Positions 28,617 through 38,505 of a DNA stretch of 64,000 nt are shown here, piece by piece. Numbering within the stretch: position 1 is the stretch's first letter; each line of letters opens with the position of its first letter. A model generated the notes under the pieces. The model was not told the DNA's origin. It ran no database searches and saw only the letters and a program-made list of their open reading frames with translations. Origin of the DNA: Bradyrhizobium sp. (GTDB lineage: Bacteria > Pseudomonadota > Alphaproteobacteria > Rhizobiales > Xanthobacteraceae); the NCBI GenBank assembly GCA_028290305.1, contig JAQGKC010000200.1, positions 1 to 64,000 of the forward strand. Reading direction: 5' to 3'. A program made the position numbers and the translations under genes.

Positions 28617-28674
28617 CCAACGCGCCTAACAGACAAGAAATTTGCGGCAACGTCCGCAACGGGGGGAGGATCGT

Positions 28675-29970
28675 ATGCGCATATCAACGGCACCGGTGCG
28701 CCCGGAAACAGAAGCTGATCAAGGGGCAATTATCGGCTGGTATGCCGAACTCACCGGTAAGGAGCGGCGGACCTTTTGGGCCTGCTTCACCGGCTGGGCG
28801 CTGGATGCAATGGATGTCCAGCTCTATAGCTTTGTGATCGCGACCCTGACGGCGTTATGGAGCATCAGCCGCGCCGATGCAGGCTTGGCCGCGACAGCGA
28901 CATTGATGGCTTCGTCGGTCGGTGGATGGCTGGTCGGGGTACTCTCCGATCGTTATGGCCGCGTCAGGATGCTCCAGATCAGTATCCTGTGGTTCTCCGT
29001 CTTCACTTTCCTCTGCGCGTTTGCGCAATCGTTCCAGCAACTCCTGATCTTCCGCTCCCTGCAGGGGTTTGGTTTCGGCGGAGAGTGGGCCGCAGGCGCA
29101 GTGCTGATCGGTGAGATCATCCGCGACAAGCATCGTGGCAAGGCCAACGGTATCGTTCACAGTGGCTGGGCCGTCGGATGGGGAGCCGCGGCGATCCTTT
29201 ACACGGCATTGTTCAGTTTGGTGCCGGAGACTGTTGCGTGGCGCATCTTGTTCGGTGTCGGCGTGTTGCCCGCGATCGCCATATTTTTCGTGCGGCGCTT
29301 CGTCGACGAGCCGGCCGTCTTCCTAGCCAGCAAGAAGCAGTACAACAGCGGCGAGATTGAACGGCCGAGCTTTCTGGAAATATTCTCGCGGCCAATGTTG
29401 CGGACGACCGTTCTGGCGTCACTGCTTACGATTGGAACCCAGGGCGGCTATTACGCCATCATGATCTGGCTTCCGACCTACCTGAAGACGGTCCGCGGAC
29501 TGTCAATCCTTGGCACCGGTGGATACCTCGCCGTGATCATCGTCGCCTCGTTTCTCGGCTACGTCGTCGGCGCGTATCTCACCGATATTCTTGGGCGCCG
29601 GAAGAACTTCTTCCTGTTCGCGATCTGCTCCACGCTGACGGTGTTGGCCTACATGTTCATCCCGGTCAGCGATTCGGTTCTGCTCGTCCTCGGCGCGCCG
29701 CTGGGATTTTTCGCCTCCGGAATCTACAGTGGCATTGGCGCGTTCTTCAACGAGCTTTATCCGACACGGATCCGAGGCTCCGGTATCGGTTTCTGCTTCA
29801 ATATCGGCCGCGCCATTGGCGCCTTGTTCCCGACGCTCGTCGGTATCCTTAGCGCGACCATGCCGTTGGGGCAGGCGATTGGCATCTTTACGGTCGCCGC
29901 TTACGGACTGATCATCGTCGCTGCTGCGCTACTGCCGGAGACCAAGGGCCGATCACTTGCCGCAGCTTAG
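28675..29970 (+). CDS. MFS transporter (aromatic acid/sugar:H+ symporter type)
   Basis: A 431-residue 12-TM permease with a strong ribosome site (GGGGGAGG) before MRISTAPVRPET. Motif A is GVLSDRYGRVRMLQI, followed by GFGFGGEWAAGAVLIGEI and the C-terminal LPETKGRSL. It is closely related to the frameshifted transporter at 14124-15409, with near-identical motifs throughout, and shows what that gene should look like. Neighbouring FAH and cupin genes point to uptake of an organic acid. Preceded by a terminator, it has its own promoter. Confidence 0.88.
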   Translation: MRISTAPVRPETEADQGAIIGWYAELTGKERRTFWACFTGWALDAMDVQLYSFVIATLTALWSISRADAGLAATATLMASSVGGWLVGVLSDRYGRVRMLQISILWFSVFTFLCAFAQSFQQLLIFRSLQGFGFGGEWAAGAVLIGEIIRDKHRGKANGIVHSGWAVGWGAAAILYTALFSLVPETVAWRILFGVGVLPAIAIFFVRRFVDEPAVFLASKKQYNSGEIERPSFLEIFSRPMLRTTVLASLLTIGTQGGYYAIMIWLPTYLKTVRGLSILGTGGYLAVIIVASFLGYVVGAYLTDILGRRKNFFLFAICSTLTVLAYMFIPVSDSVLLVLGAPLGFFASGIYSGIGAFFNELYPTRIRGSGIGFCFNIGRAIGALFPTLVGILSATMPLGQAIGIFTVAAYGLIIVAAALLPETKGRSLAAA

Positions 29971-30041
29971 TTGTTGAACTTTGCCGATCCATCACATGCC
30001 TGCCGGTCTTTCTAGAGACCGCCGAATGGAACGGATCAAAC

Positions 30042-31256
30042 TCAGGAGACGGCGGCGCCGGATGCGATGATCCGCCCGACGTTATCGGGTGCGAAGAACG
30101 CCGCCGGGGACACCGTCTGGGCGAAAACGCCAAAATAGTCGCTGGTGTCCTTTGGATTGTCGCGGAGCGCGACGAACAGGTCGATGACCCCCTGCGGCGG
30201 CGGATCCAGTTTAGCCATCTCGCGCGTGAACTCATAGATCGGCACCGCTGACGCGTCCCGGCGATCCTGGAACCGGGCGAGCGCTCCCTCGAGCGGGCAC
30301 GCGCCGGACAAGCCCTGGTGCGCCGCCTCGGCGAGATATTCGGCATCGCGCAAGGCATTGGCGATCCCTGCCGCCGAGATTGGGTCCATCGTCAGTCCGG
30401 CATCGCCGACCAGCGCCCAGCCCGGGCCGAAGGCTTTCCGGCGGATGCTCCGGGTCGCGCCCTTGAGCCACGCGCTGCCGCGCCTTGCGGCTCTCACCCG
30501 TTCGCAAAATTCCGGCGCCAGCGTTTCGACCTCGGCGTAGAAATTCCGCTCGGGGTCATTGCTAAGCCGCCGGTAGTCATCGTAGCGACAGCAGATGCCA
30601 GCAAGAGTCATTCCATCGTTGGTGCCCCAGGCGTAGATCATCCGCCCCGGCCGCGAGTAGAACTCCATGCTGTCCAGCGGAAGATCCGCAAAATAGGCGT
30701 AATAGGTGCCCTGCAGTTGCGAGATTTCATCGTAAGCCGGCGCGGCGACGAACCGGGCGATCGACGAATTGGTGCCGTCCGCCCCGATAACCAGACGCGC
30801 GCGTGCTTGGGCCACGGGTCCGGAGCCATCGGAATAGCGCACGCCCGCCACGCGTTCGCCCTCCGTCAGCAGTCCGACCACCGACCCCTGGCGCAATTCC
30901 GCCCCGGCTTCCACCGCCGCATTCACCAGCATGGAGTCAAGCACGTAGCGGCGCGGCGCATAGCATTGCGTCACCTCGCCGGCCGGCGGTGCCTCGCCAC
31001 TCAGGACGAACATTCCGAGGTCGAGGTTGATTTTGTGCATCGGCGGAGAGCCGGTGGCCTTCAGCCTGTCCAGCAAGCCCCAACTCTTCAGTCGGGCAAT
31101 CCCGGCATGCCAAACCATGTGCGTGGATGCGACCATGTCGCTCGGAAATTCGTCGCGGTCCAGCAGCAGGACCTTGTGTCCCGATCGGGCCAGCAGCATC
31201 GCCGTCGCTGCCCCGGCGCACCGCGCTCCCACGACGATCGCATCGTAATTGGTCAT
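30042..31256 (-). CDS. FAD-dependent oxidoreductase (geranylgeranyl reductase/PHBH-like family)
   Basis: A 404-residue flavoprotein from MTNYDAIVVGARCAGAATAM (Rossmann motif GARCAGA). The second FAD motif is GWALVGDAGLTMDPISAAGI, and VIGADGTNSSIARFV is the DG motif of the PHBH fold. Members hydroxylate or reduce small molecules and lipids. The substrate is unknown. It lies 46 bp downstream of the large cyclase-ATPase gene on the same strand, so both may be co-transcribed. Confidence 0.85.
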   Translation of the reverse strand: MTNYDAIVVGARCAGAATAMLLARSGHKVLLLDRDEFPSDMVASTHMVWHAGIARLKSWGLLDRLKATGSPPMHKINLDLGMFVLSGEAPPAGEVTQCYAPRRYVLDSMLVNAAVEAGAELRQGSVVGLLTEGERVAGVRYSDGSGPVAQARARLVIGADGTNSSIARFVAAPAYDEISQLQGTYYAYFADLPLDSMEFYSRPGRMIYAWGTNDGMTLAGICCRYDDYRRLSNDPERNFYAEVETLAPEFCERVRAARRGSAWLKGATRSIRRKAFGPGWALVGDAGLTMDPISAAGIANALRDAEYLAEAAHQGLSGACPLEGALARFQDRRDASAVPIYEFTREMAKLDPPPQGVIDLFVALRDNPKDTSDYFGVFAQTVSPAAFFAPDNVGRIIASGAAVS

Positions 31257-31302
31257 TGGCAGGTTCCCTTCCCGGTGTCGGCGAGATGCTTCGATGGCTC
31301 CG

Positions 31303-34300
31303 TCACGTGCCCCAAATCGGCCTCTCAAGGCTCAGTGCGCGCCGTACCCGCTCGATCTCATCGGCTTCGCCGTACCGCCCTCGATCGCGCAGAAAGCGAA
31401 CGAGGCTCGCATAGCTGCGCAGCCGCCAACCGCTGGCGCGTTGCGATTCCGCAATCGAGAGGGCGCGGCGGTAGCTCTGTTCGACTATACTTGCCTCAAC
31501 TCCAGGTGTAGTGGCAAGGACTTCGCCCTTGACCCGATGGATTTCCGCCTCCTGCCAGCGTTCTCCCCAGCGTTCAACCTGCCCGGCGGCGTCTTGCAGG
31601 AACTCCAGCGCTTCCGAGCTTTGTCCGGAATTCCCCAGCAATTCGGCCAGCAGGGTGTGAAAGTAGGGCACCGCGATCGCCGCCCCGGTCGCCTTGAAGG
31701 CGATGACGCCGCTCCTCATCTTCGCGATACCATTCGCCGTGGCGCCCCGTTGACCGTCGATCCAGCCGTCCATCATGGTCCCCATCGCGGCGACATAGGA
31801 GAAACCGTGATCGTTGGCGATCCCGATACCCTCCTCCAGGCGCGCGGCGAGCAAGCCGAGTTCGCCCTGAAGAAGATAGGCCGTGGAGCCCCACGTCAGC
31901 GACCATGCGATCGAGTAGGGATGCTGCAGGCTGCGCGCCAGCGCCTCGGCCTCGGCGGCAACCACCAGGGCTTCGTCGGACCGGCCGGTGATCCAGTACA
32001 GAATAGACCGATGCACCAGCGAAACCAGTTGAAGGTCGGTGGTGTAGAGGTTGATCAGCGGTCGGTGGAGCGCCGGGCGAAAAATGCGTTCGGTGCTTTC
32101 GCAATGCGTGTAGGCTTCCTGAAAGCGACCGGTGTAGAACGTCGCCTGTATTGAAACCATGCTGGCAACAAGGCGCGATGTTTCATCTTCATGATGATCG
32201 GCAACTTGCCGGATGCGATCGCGGGCCGCGATCGAGCCCTCCACATTCCCGCGCACCAGATGGTACACCCAAATGCCCCACAGGATCCAAATCGACTCCG
32301 CCGTGTCCTCTGCCGCGTGGCTCAACCGGTTCGCCGCCTCGTAGGCTTGCTCAGCTTCCGGCGCTCCCCAGCCCTTGGCGAGCATGACCGCCGTCCCCAG
32401 CGAGGCGTGAAGCCGTAGCGCCAGCAAATCGCGCGTCTGCGAACTTGCGCATGCCTGAATCAGCTCAAGTCCTCTCGACAGATGCGCGATCGCCTCGCTG
32501 GTCGCGGTCAAGCGAAGCGCCTTGCGGCTGGCTTCCAGGAAATAACGGGCGGCCGGCTCGTTCAGGCCGGCTTCCGCAAAGTGGCGGGCCGTCAATTCCG
32601 GGACCGCCGCGACTTCCTCCGGGAAATGCCGCTCAAGCGCCTCCGCCACCTGGCGGTGGATTTCGCGTCGATTGATATTGAGCAGCGATCTATATGCAGC
32701 TTCCTGAATGAGGGCGTGCTTGAAGACATAGTGACGCGAGGTCGTGCTGCCGCGCTGATCCAGAACGCCGGCATCGCAGAGCTGAGCGAGCGCGTTGCGA
32801 ATCTCATAGTCGGGCTGGCGCATGACGTGGCCCAACAGCTCGGCCGAAAAGGTCCGCCCGATCGTCGCGGCGACCTGGGCGACGTCCTTGCCGATTGGCA
32901 GTTGGTCCAGCCTCGCGGCCAGCGAGTCGCGCAGCGTCGCCGGAATCGAAAGGCCGGCCGCCGTGCCCCAGAGCTCGTATCGATTGTCATGTTCCCGGAG
33001 CTGGCCCGAATCCAGCACCATCCTGGTGAGTTCCTCGACAAACAACGGAATGCCGTCCGCCATCGCGAGAATTGATTCCAGAACCTTGGCGGGCAGCGCC
33101 TTCTCCCCGGTAATTTCCCGGATCATTGTTTTAGCCGACGATTTTGCGAACCGGCGCAAATCGAGCTTGGCGCCGCCGCGCTGTTCGATCCAGGCCGCCT
33201 CGAAATCCGGCCGGCTGGTGATTACCATCAGGATACGGTCCTGTTGTAGCCGTTCGGCCAGTTGTTCCAGTGCCACCAGCGTCGTTTGATCGGCCCACTG
33301 GATATCTTCGACGACAAACAACAGCGGCGCCTCGCGCGCCATCCTCATCGTCAGGTCCAGCACCATCTCGATCATCTTCTGGCGATGGCGTTGCGGACTG
33401 AGATTTATTGGCGGGTAGCGATCGCCGAACGGTATCGACAACAGCGTCGCGAGGTCGGGCGCCGCTTCGCCGACGTCCAGACCTTTTTCCGCGAGCAAGG
33501 TCTCGATCTTCTGCAGCTTTGCCTCGTTCGCATCGTCATGGGCGATATTGGCGGACTGACTGACTTGAACGATGAACGGGTGCAACGCGCTGTTGGCGTT
33601 GAAGGACGAACATTGCCAGCTCAGGCTGGTATGAGGCTCGCCCTCCAGATGCTGGCCGAGCACCTCGACGAGGCGCGATTTTCCGACCCCGGCCTCGCCG
33701 ACGACAAGGGCTATCTGACTGCTTCCTAGTCGCGCCCGCTCCCACAGGCTGAGCAACAGGCCGCTCTCTCGCGCGCGCCCGACCAGGGGCGTCAATCGGT
33801 GCCCGGCCCGTGCCGCAAACCGGCTGGTTTTCGCTTTTGGTCTGTTGACCCTCCAGACGTGAACTGGTTCCGGAAACCCTTTCAGGGCATGCATACCGCG
33901 ATCCGCGAATTCGAATGCTCCGCTGACCAGTTGATGGGTCGACGGCGCGATCGTGACCGTGCCGGGCTCAGCGACGGCCTGGAGGCGGGCGGCCAGATTT
34001 GGGATCACGCCGACCACGGTCTTTTCCTCGGCAAAGCCCTCGCCAATCAGTTCTCCGACCACGACGAGTCCGGTCGCGATGCCGATTCTGGTGGCCAGCA
34101 CGGTTTCGCCACCGCGGACATAGATCTTGCCGATCAACTCGGACAATTCCAGTCCGGCACGCAGCGCCCTTTCGGCGTCGTCTTCATGAGCCTGGGGCCA
34201 GCCGAAATAGGTCAGCATGCCATCGCCGACAAACTTGGCGATATAGCCACCCCAGCGCGCCACCGTTTCGGTGCAGCGGCTCCGAAAGGCGCGCATCACT

Positions 34301-34644
34301 TCGGCCAGATCTTCGGGGTCGAGCTCACCCGAAAAAGTGGTGGAGTCCACGAGGTCGCAGAACATGATGGTGATCTGCCGGCGCTCGGGCTTGTTGGGTT
34401 CTGCCGGTTTCCGGCTCTCGGTCCGCGGCGCTTTCGGCGCGACGGCCTCGGACCGGAGCCGGGCAATGAGTTCAAGAACCCGCTTCCGATCACCGACCTT
34501 GATCTTTAGTTCTTTCAGGTCGGCGGGCGTCAATTCAAGGAATTGAGCCAGGCCGACATTATGCTTCTTGAAGATGTTGCGGTATTCCGTGAGTCCATTC
34601 TCATGGACCCAGTTGCCGTCGCTCTTGGTGGAAGCCGCTATCAC
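31303..34644 (-). CDS. SAM domain-class III nucleotide cyclase-AAA ATPase-TPR signalling protein
   Basis: 1113 residues starting at GTG. Domain order: SAM domain (about 12-66), class III cyclase homology domain (about 88-265), STAND-type AAA ATPase (Walker A GEAGVGKS at 316-323) and a long TPR-like C-terminal half. Cyclase metal-binding Asp97 and Asp141, and transition-state Asn216 and Arg220 (PNLAARL), are present, so catalysis is possible. The Glu-Lys pair at EEKTVVG may take part in base recognition. Such proteins couple protein-protein sensing to cyclic nucleotide synthesis. Upstream it faces the TPP/amine oxidase operon across a 320-bp gap. Confidence 0.9.
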   Translation of the reverse strand: MIAASTKSDGNWVHENGLTEYRNIFKKHNVGLAQFLELTPADLKELKIKVGDRKRVLELIARLRSEAVAPKAPRTESRKPAEPNKPERRQITIMFCDLVDSTTFSGELDPEDLAEVMRAFRSRCTETVARWGGYIAKFVGDGMLTYFGWPQAHEDDAERALRAGLELSELIGKIYVRGGETVLATRIGIATGLVVVGELIGEGFAEEKTVVGVIPNLAARLQAVAEPGTVTIAPSTHQLVSGAFEFADRGMHALKGFPEPVHVWRVNRPKAKTSRFAARAGHRLTPLVGRARESGLLLSLWERARLGSSQIALVVGEAGVGKSRLVEVLGQHLEGEPHTSLSWQCSSFNANSALHPFIVQVSQSANIAHDDANEAKLQKIETLLAEKGLDVGEAAPDLATLLSIPFGDRYPPINLSPQRHRQKMIEMVLDLTMRMAREAPLLFVVEDIQWADQTTLVALEQLAERLQQDRILMVITSRPDFEAAWIEQRGGAKLDLRRFAKSSAKTMIREITGEKALPAKVLESILAMADGIPLFVEELTRMVLDSGQLREHDNRYELWGTAAGLSIPATLRDSLAARLDQLPIGKDVAQVAATIGRTFSAELLGHVMRQPDYEIRNALAQLCDAGVLDQRGSTTSRHYVFKHALIQEAAYRSLLNINRREIHRQVAEALERHFPEEVAAVPELTARHFAEAGLNEPAARYFLEASRKALRLTATSEAIAHLSRGLELIQACASSQTRDLLALRLHASLGTAVMLAKGWGAPEAEQAYEAANRLSHAAEDTAESIWILWGIWVYHLVRGNVEGSIAARDRIRQVADHHEDETSRLVASMVSIQATFYTGRFQEAYTHCESTERIFRPALHRPLINLYTTDLQLVSLVHRSILYWITGRSDEALVVAAEAEALARSLQHPYSIAWSLTWGSTAYLLQGELGLLAARLEEGIGIANDHGFSYVAAMGTMMDGWIDGQRGATANGIAKMRSGVIAFKATGAAIAVPYFHTLLAELLGNSGQSSEALEFLQDAAGQVERWGERWQEAEIHRVKGEVLATTPGVEASIVEQSYRRALSIAESQRASGWRLRSYASLVRFLRDRGRYGEADEIERVRRALSLERPIWGT

Positions 34645-34964
34645 TGGTTTATGCCGTCCATGTCAGCGACATCAGAAACCCCGCGCAAAGGGGTCGCTCG
34701 TTCCGCACATTCAATGGTGATTGGCGTCCGCGCTTCGCGGTTCGGCTCGGCGACTTCAACGATTATGGCGAGTCCTGCGATTTTTGCCAATCGGTTTTGC
34801 CTGATTCAACGCGGCTGCGTGCGGAGCCTGCACGCTCGGTCCGCCGCTGCCCCGCATTGACTAACCCGTAATATCATGCAGATTGCAGGACGGATTGAAC
34901 GTGTTTTATTACGATTTGATGAAGCGCGCCCTTTTTCTAGTCATCCGACCTCGGCGGCATCGAA
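34645..34964. other. Divergent promoter region between cyclase-ATPase gene and TPP operon
   Basis: A 320-bp gap expected to carry promoters for both directions. No convincing gene, hairpin or palindromic operator was found by eye. The last 100 bases before 34965 are AT-rich. Confidence 0.5.
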
Positions 34965-36821
34965 ATGTCCCAAGCGACCGGTGGAAAGCCTGGCGTCACC
35001 TACAAGTGGAATTTGAACGTTTCCCAGCTGATGCTGGAATATCTGCATCTTGAAGGCGTCACCACGCTGTTTGGGATTCCAGGCGGCGCGCTCATCTACG
35101 TGATGAATGAACTGAAGCAACAACAGGATCGCTTCCGGTTTGTCATTTGCCGTCATGAAACCGGCGCGGCCTATATCGCCCACGGCTACTCCACCGTAAC
35201 CGACAGCCTTGGTGTCGTGCTGACGACCTCGGGACCGGCCGCCACCAATGCCTTGACCGGCACCATGAATGCCCAGGCCAGCGGCGCCTCACTACTGACG
35301 ATCACGGGCGAGGTCGCGCAGCAGTATTTCGGCAGGGGGTATTTGCAGGAAGGCATCGACGCCCGGCTCGACGTCGCGGCGGTGTTCGCCAATGCCGTGC
35401 AGTACAGTACCGTCATCTCCAGCCAGGCCCATTTTGCGACGCTCTTCCAGCAGGCCTTGCGCGTCGCGCGCTCGCTTCCGGCGGGCGCAGCTCATATCAG
35501 TTTGCCCAATGATGTCGCCGCAAGTTGTGTGATCGCGCCGCCCGACCCTGACAGGAAAGGCAACAAGATTCCGATACCGACCTCACCCGAACAATACCGT
35601 ACGCAGCCGGGCGGCACCGACCCCGACAAGGTGGCGCGCGCGTTTGCGTACCTTGCGGAAGCGAAAAAACCCCTGATCTTTCTGGGCAACGGTTGCCGCC
35701 GCGCGCTTCGGCTGCCGGAGCGGCTCAAAGCGTTCGAGGCTTTGGTGGAGAAATACGCGATCCCCGTGATGACCACCCCGGACGCCAAGGGGATTTTTCC
35801 CGAGAGCCACGAACTCTCCCTGCGTAACTATGGCATGACCGCCTGCAAATGGCCCGACCTCTACATGCGATCGACCGATCAATCCGATGATGCCTACGAT
35901 GTCCTGGTTGTTCTTGGATCGAGCCTCGGCGAACTTGCGACAAGCGTCGTGGCGTCCGATAATTATTCGAAGATTCTGATCCCGAGCGACAACTTCGTTC
36001 AGGTAGACCTCGATCAGACCGTCATTGGACGCGATTTTCCCATCACCTTGGGAATTGTGGGCGAGGCCGGCGCGACCATCGACCTGCTTTGTGAGCATGG
36101 GCGAGGGGGCAAGCCGCCGCCGGGCGCGCCGGCGCGCAAAGAGTTGATCCGGCGGATCAAGCAAACCCCGCCGTTCAGCGATCCCGCGGGGCGTCAATCG
36201 GATGCCGCGCCCATCCATCCCGCCGCACTTGTCCGGGTCATCAATGAGGAGATGACGTCGGGCCACGTGTTCATCGACGCAGGCAACTGCGTCGGCTGGT
36301 CGCTCAACAACATGGTGGTCGATCCGCCGCTCCATTATCGCAGCGCACTGGATATGGGGCCGATGGGTTTCGGGGTCGGCGCGGTGATCGGCGGCAAGCT
36401 CGGCGCTCCCGATCAACATTGCCTTGCGATCGTCGGCGATGGCGCGTTCATGATGCATGGCGCCGAGGTCTCCACCGCCGCGCAGAACAGGGTCGGCGCG
36501 ATCTGGGTGGTTCTTTACGACAATGATTTGAGCATGGTCAGCCAGGGAATGGCTGAACTGTTTCCCCCCGGCCAGCCGTGGGCGGATTATTACAAGCTTG
36601 GCAATCCGGACCTAGTGAAGTTTTCCGAGGGCCTCGGCGCCCGGGCGGTCGCGATCATGCCGGATCAGGGCGCCGCTCAATTCCAGGCCGAGCTTCGCGC
36701 GGCGCTGAAACGCGCCACGGCCGACCGGCAGCCGCAAGTTATTATTGCTTACATCGACACGGTGGCGATGCCTCCCTATGGCTGGCCGAAGGCACCGATA
36801 CCCGATTGCGGTCCTGCGTGA
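34965..36821 (+). CDS. Thiamine diphosphate-dependent enzyme, acetolactate synthase-like
   Basis: A 618-residue TPP enzyme. The catalytic Glu65 is in ICRHETGAAYIAHGYS. The TPP/Mg motif begins at G491-D492-G493 (GDGAFMMHGAEVSTAAQNR) and ends near DND. The middle domain has FLGNGCRRALRLPERLK. It resembles acetolactate synthase and benzoylformate decarboxylase-type enzymes but is not the branched-chain biosynthetic IlvB by context, since no small subunit is encoded here. It should decarboxylate or carboligate a 2-oxo acid. It is the first gene of an operon with a flavin amine oxidase and a VOC protein. Confidence 0.9.
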   Translation: MSQATGGKPGVTYKWNLNVSQLMLEYLHLEGVTTLFGIPGGALIYVMNELKQQQDRFRFVICRHETGAAYIAHGYSTVTDSLGVVLTTSGPAATNALTGTMNAQASGASLLTITGEVAQQYFGRGYLQEGIDARLDVAAVFANAVQYSTVISSQAHFATLFQQALRVARSLPAGAAHISLPNDVAASCVIAPPDPDRKGNKIPIPTSPEQYRTQPGGTDPDKVARAFAYLAEAKKPLIFLGNGCRRALRLPERLKAFEALVEKYAIPVMTTPDAKGIFPESHELSLRNYGMTACKWPDLYMRSTDQSDDAYDVLVVLGSSLGELATSVVASDNYSKILIPSDNFVQVDLDQTVIGRDFPITLGIVGEAGATIDLLCEHGRGGKPPPGAPARKELIRRIKQTPPFSDPAGRQSDAAPIHPAALVRVINEEMTSGHVFIDAGNCVGWSLNNMVVDPPLHYRSALDMGPMGFGVGAVIGGKLGAPDQHCLAIVGDGAFMMHGAEVSTAAQNRVGAIWVVLYDNDLSMVSQGMAELFPPGQPWADYYKLGNPDLVKFSEGLGARAVAIMPDQGAAQFQAELRAALKRATADRQPQVIIAYIDTVAMPPYGWPKAPIPDCGPA

Positions 36822-36871
36822 TTTCGCCTCCAGGGACAAGGGCGACAACCCAAAGACTTCAGGAGACAAAG

Positions 36872-38500
36872 ATGGCAGCAGATCATGATCTGCTCGACGT
36901 TGCGATCGTCGGCGGCGGGGTTTCCGGCGTTTATAGCGGCTGGCGATTGCTGACTGGGTCGCCAACGAAGCCGGCCGTTGCACCGAAGATCGCGCTGTTC
37001 GAGAGCAGTACGCGCGTCGGCGGTCGCCTGCTCTCGGTCGTGCCCCCCGGCATCGCCGACACCCGGGTCGAACTCGGCGGCATGCGCTTCCCGTCGTCGC
37101 ACAAGCGGGTGAAGGGGCTGGTCGCCCACTTCGGCTTGACGCCCGATCCCTTTCCGGTCGCCGAGCCTCAGAACCTGGTCTATATCAGGGGCCAGAGATT
37201 GCGCCGTCAGGAGCTCACGGACGCGACAAAGCTTCCATATTCCCTCGCGCCGGACGAGCGAGGCTCGGACACGCTTGATACTGGATTTACTGCGCTCGGC
37301 GCGACGCGTGCGTTGCGGGTGATCCAGGGCAGCGATCGGCCTGAGTTGAAGGATGTGGACTGGAAGCAGATCGCCGAGACCGGCCGGTTTGACGGCTATC
37401 GGTTGCGCGATCTGCCAATGCAATATGTTCTGCAGCGAAACATCAGCCAGGAAGCGTACAAATTCGCCGAGGACACCAGCGGCTACGACAGTATCCTGCA
37501 CACCTGGAACGCTGCGGATGGGCTTCCGTGGAACCTCGCCGATTTTGGCGCGAGCATTGAATATTCCCATGTTCGGGAGGGTTACGACATGCTGCCGCGG
37601 ATGATGGAGGAGGGTTTCGTCAAGGCCGGCGGCGTCACGCATCTCGGGCAAACGCTCGTGAGCTTCGATCAGGTAGAGGCGGATGGCGGGCCGGCCATCG
37701 CGTTGCGGTTGGCCGATCGCAGCGGCGCCCTGCGCACGCAACTGGCGCGACGCCTGATTCTGGCGATGCCGCGGCGCGCGCTGGAGCTGCTTGATCGAAG
37801 CGGCGCCGTCCTCGCTCCGGGAAACTCGGATGTGCATGAGTTGATCGGCTCGGTCTCGCCGATACCGCTCTTCAAACTGGCGATTTGCTATCCGTTTCCG
37901 TGGTGGGAGACGCTTGATGCGATCCCGGGGCAGAGCGATGGCGGCAAGCCATTCCAACCGATCACCCAGGGTCAATCGATCACCGATTTGCCGCTTCGTC
38001 AGTGCTACTACTGGGCCGTCGACGAAAAGACCCGCAAAGCCGTGGTGCTGATTTACGATGATGGGCGTGACCTCGACTTCTGGGCCGGTCTGCGGGACCG
38101 CCAGTCGCCCGATCTTTTTGCCTCGGCCGGGCCCGGCGATCCGGTCTCGTCCGGATGGGAGCAGCACAAGGCGCCTCGATTGATGGTCGAAGAGGCGCAT
38201 CGTCAAATGCTTGAGATGCACGGCGTGCAGAATCGGGTCGATATCCCCGCACCCTATGCCGCGGCCTATCGCGATTGGGGCGAAGATCCGTATGGCGGCG
38301 GCGCGAATTTCTGGCCGCTGAATGTCGACAGCCAAACGGTCTTCCAGAAGATTCTGCAGCCGAAGCCGCCGGTACCTGTCTACATCTGCGGCGAGGCCTA
38401 TTCGAATTTCCAGGGTTGGGTCGAAGGCCCGCTGGAGACCGCCGATCAAATGCTCAAGTTGCATTTTGGGCTTGAGCCGCCGCCATGGATCTCGGAGTAA
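36872..38500 (+). CDS. Flavin-containing amine oxidase family protein
   Basis: A 542-residue FAD protein starting MAADHDLLDVAIVGGGVSG, with AGGAGA before the ATG. The dinucleotide motif VGGGVSGVYSGWRLL and VGGRLLSV form the FAD site, ELGGMRFPSSH is the amine-oxidase GG-doublet region, and VYICGEAYSNFQGWVEGPLE is the C-terminal flavin motif. The family oxidises amines or amino acids to imines with H2O2. With the TPP enzyme 50 bp upstream, an amino acid to 2-oxo acid to decarboxylated product sequence is plausible. No signal peptide is present. Confidence 0.88.
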   Translation: MAADHDLLDVAIVGGGVSGVYSGWRLLTGSPTKPAVAPKIALFESSTRVGGRLLSVVPPGIADTRVELGGMRFPSSHKRVKGLVAHFGLTPDPFPVAEPQNLVYIRGQRLRRQELTDATKLPYSLAPDERGSDTLDTGFTALGATRALRVIQGSDRPELKDVDWKQIAETGRFDGYRLRDLPMQYVLQRNISQEAYKFAEDTSGYDSILHTWNAADGLPWNLADFGASIEYSHVREGYDMLPRMMEEGFVKAGGVTHLGQTLVSFDQVEADGGPAIALRLADRSGALRTQLARRLILAMPRRALELLDRSGAVLAPGNSDVHELIGSVSPIPLFKLAICYPFPWWETLDAIPGQSDGGKPFQPITQGQSITDLPLRQCYYWAVDEKTRKAVVLIYDDGRDLDFWAGLRDRQSPDLFASAGPGDPVSSGWEQHKAPRLMVEEAHRQMLEMHGVQNRVDIPAPYAAAYRDWGEDPYGGGANFWPLNVDSQTVFQKILQPKPPVPVYICGEAYSNFQGWVEGPLETADQMLKLHFGLEPPPWISE

Positions 38501-38505
38501 GCGCG

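Noticed and set aside
29998..30024. Hairpin CGGTCT/AGACCG as terminator between convergent genes
   Set aside because: Six-bp stem without a T run. Too weak to call.
36776..38464. Minus-strand open frame of 562 codons
   Set aside because: Antisense shadow of the flavin amine oxidase gene, with no ribosome site or motif.
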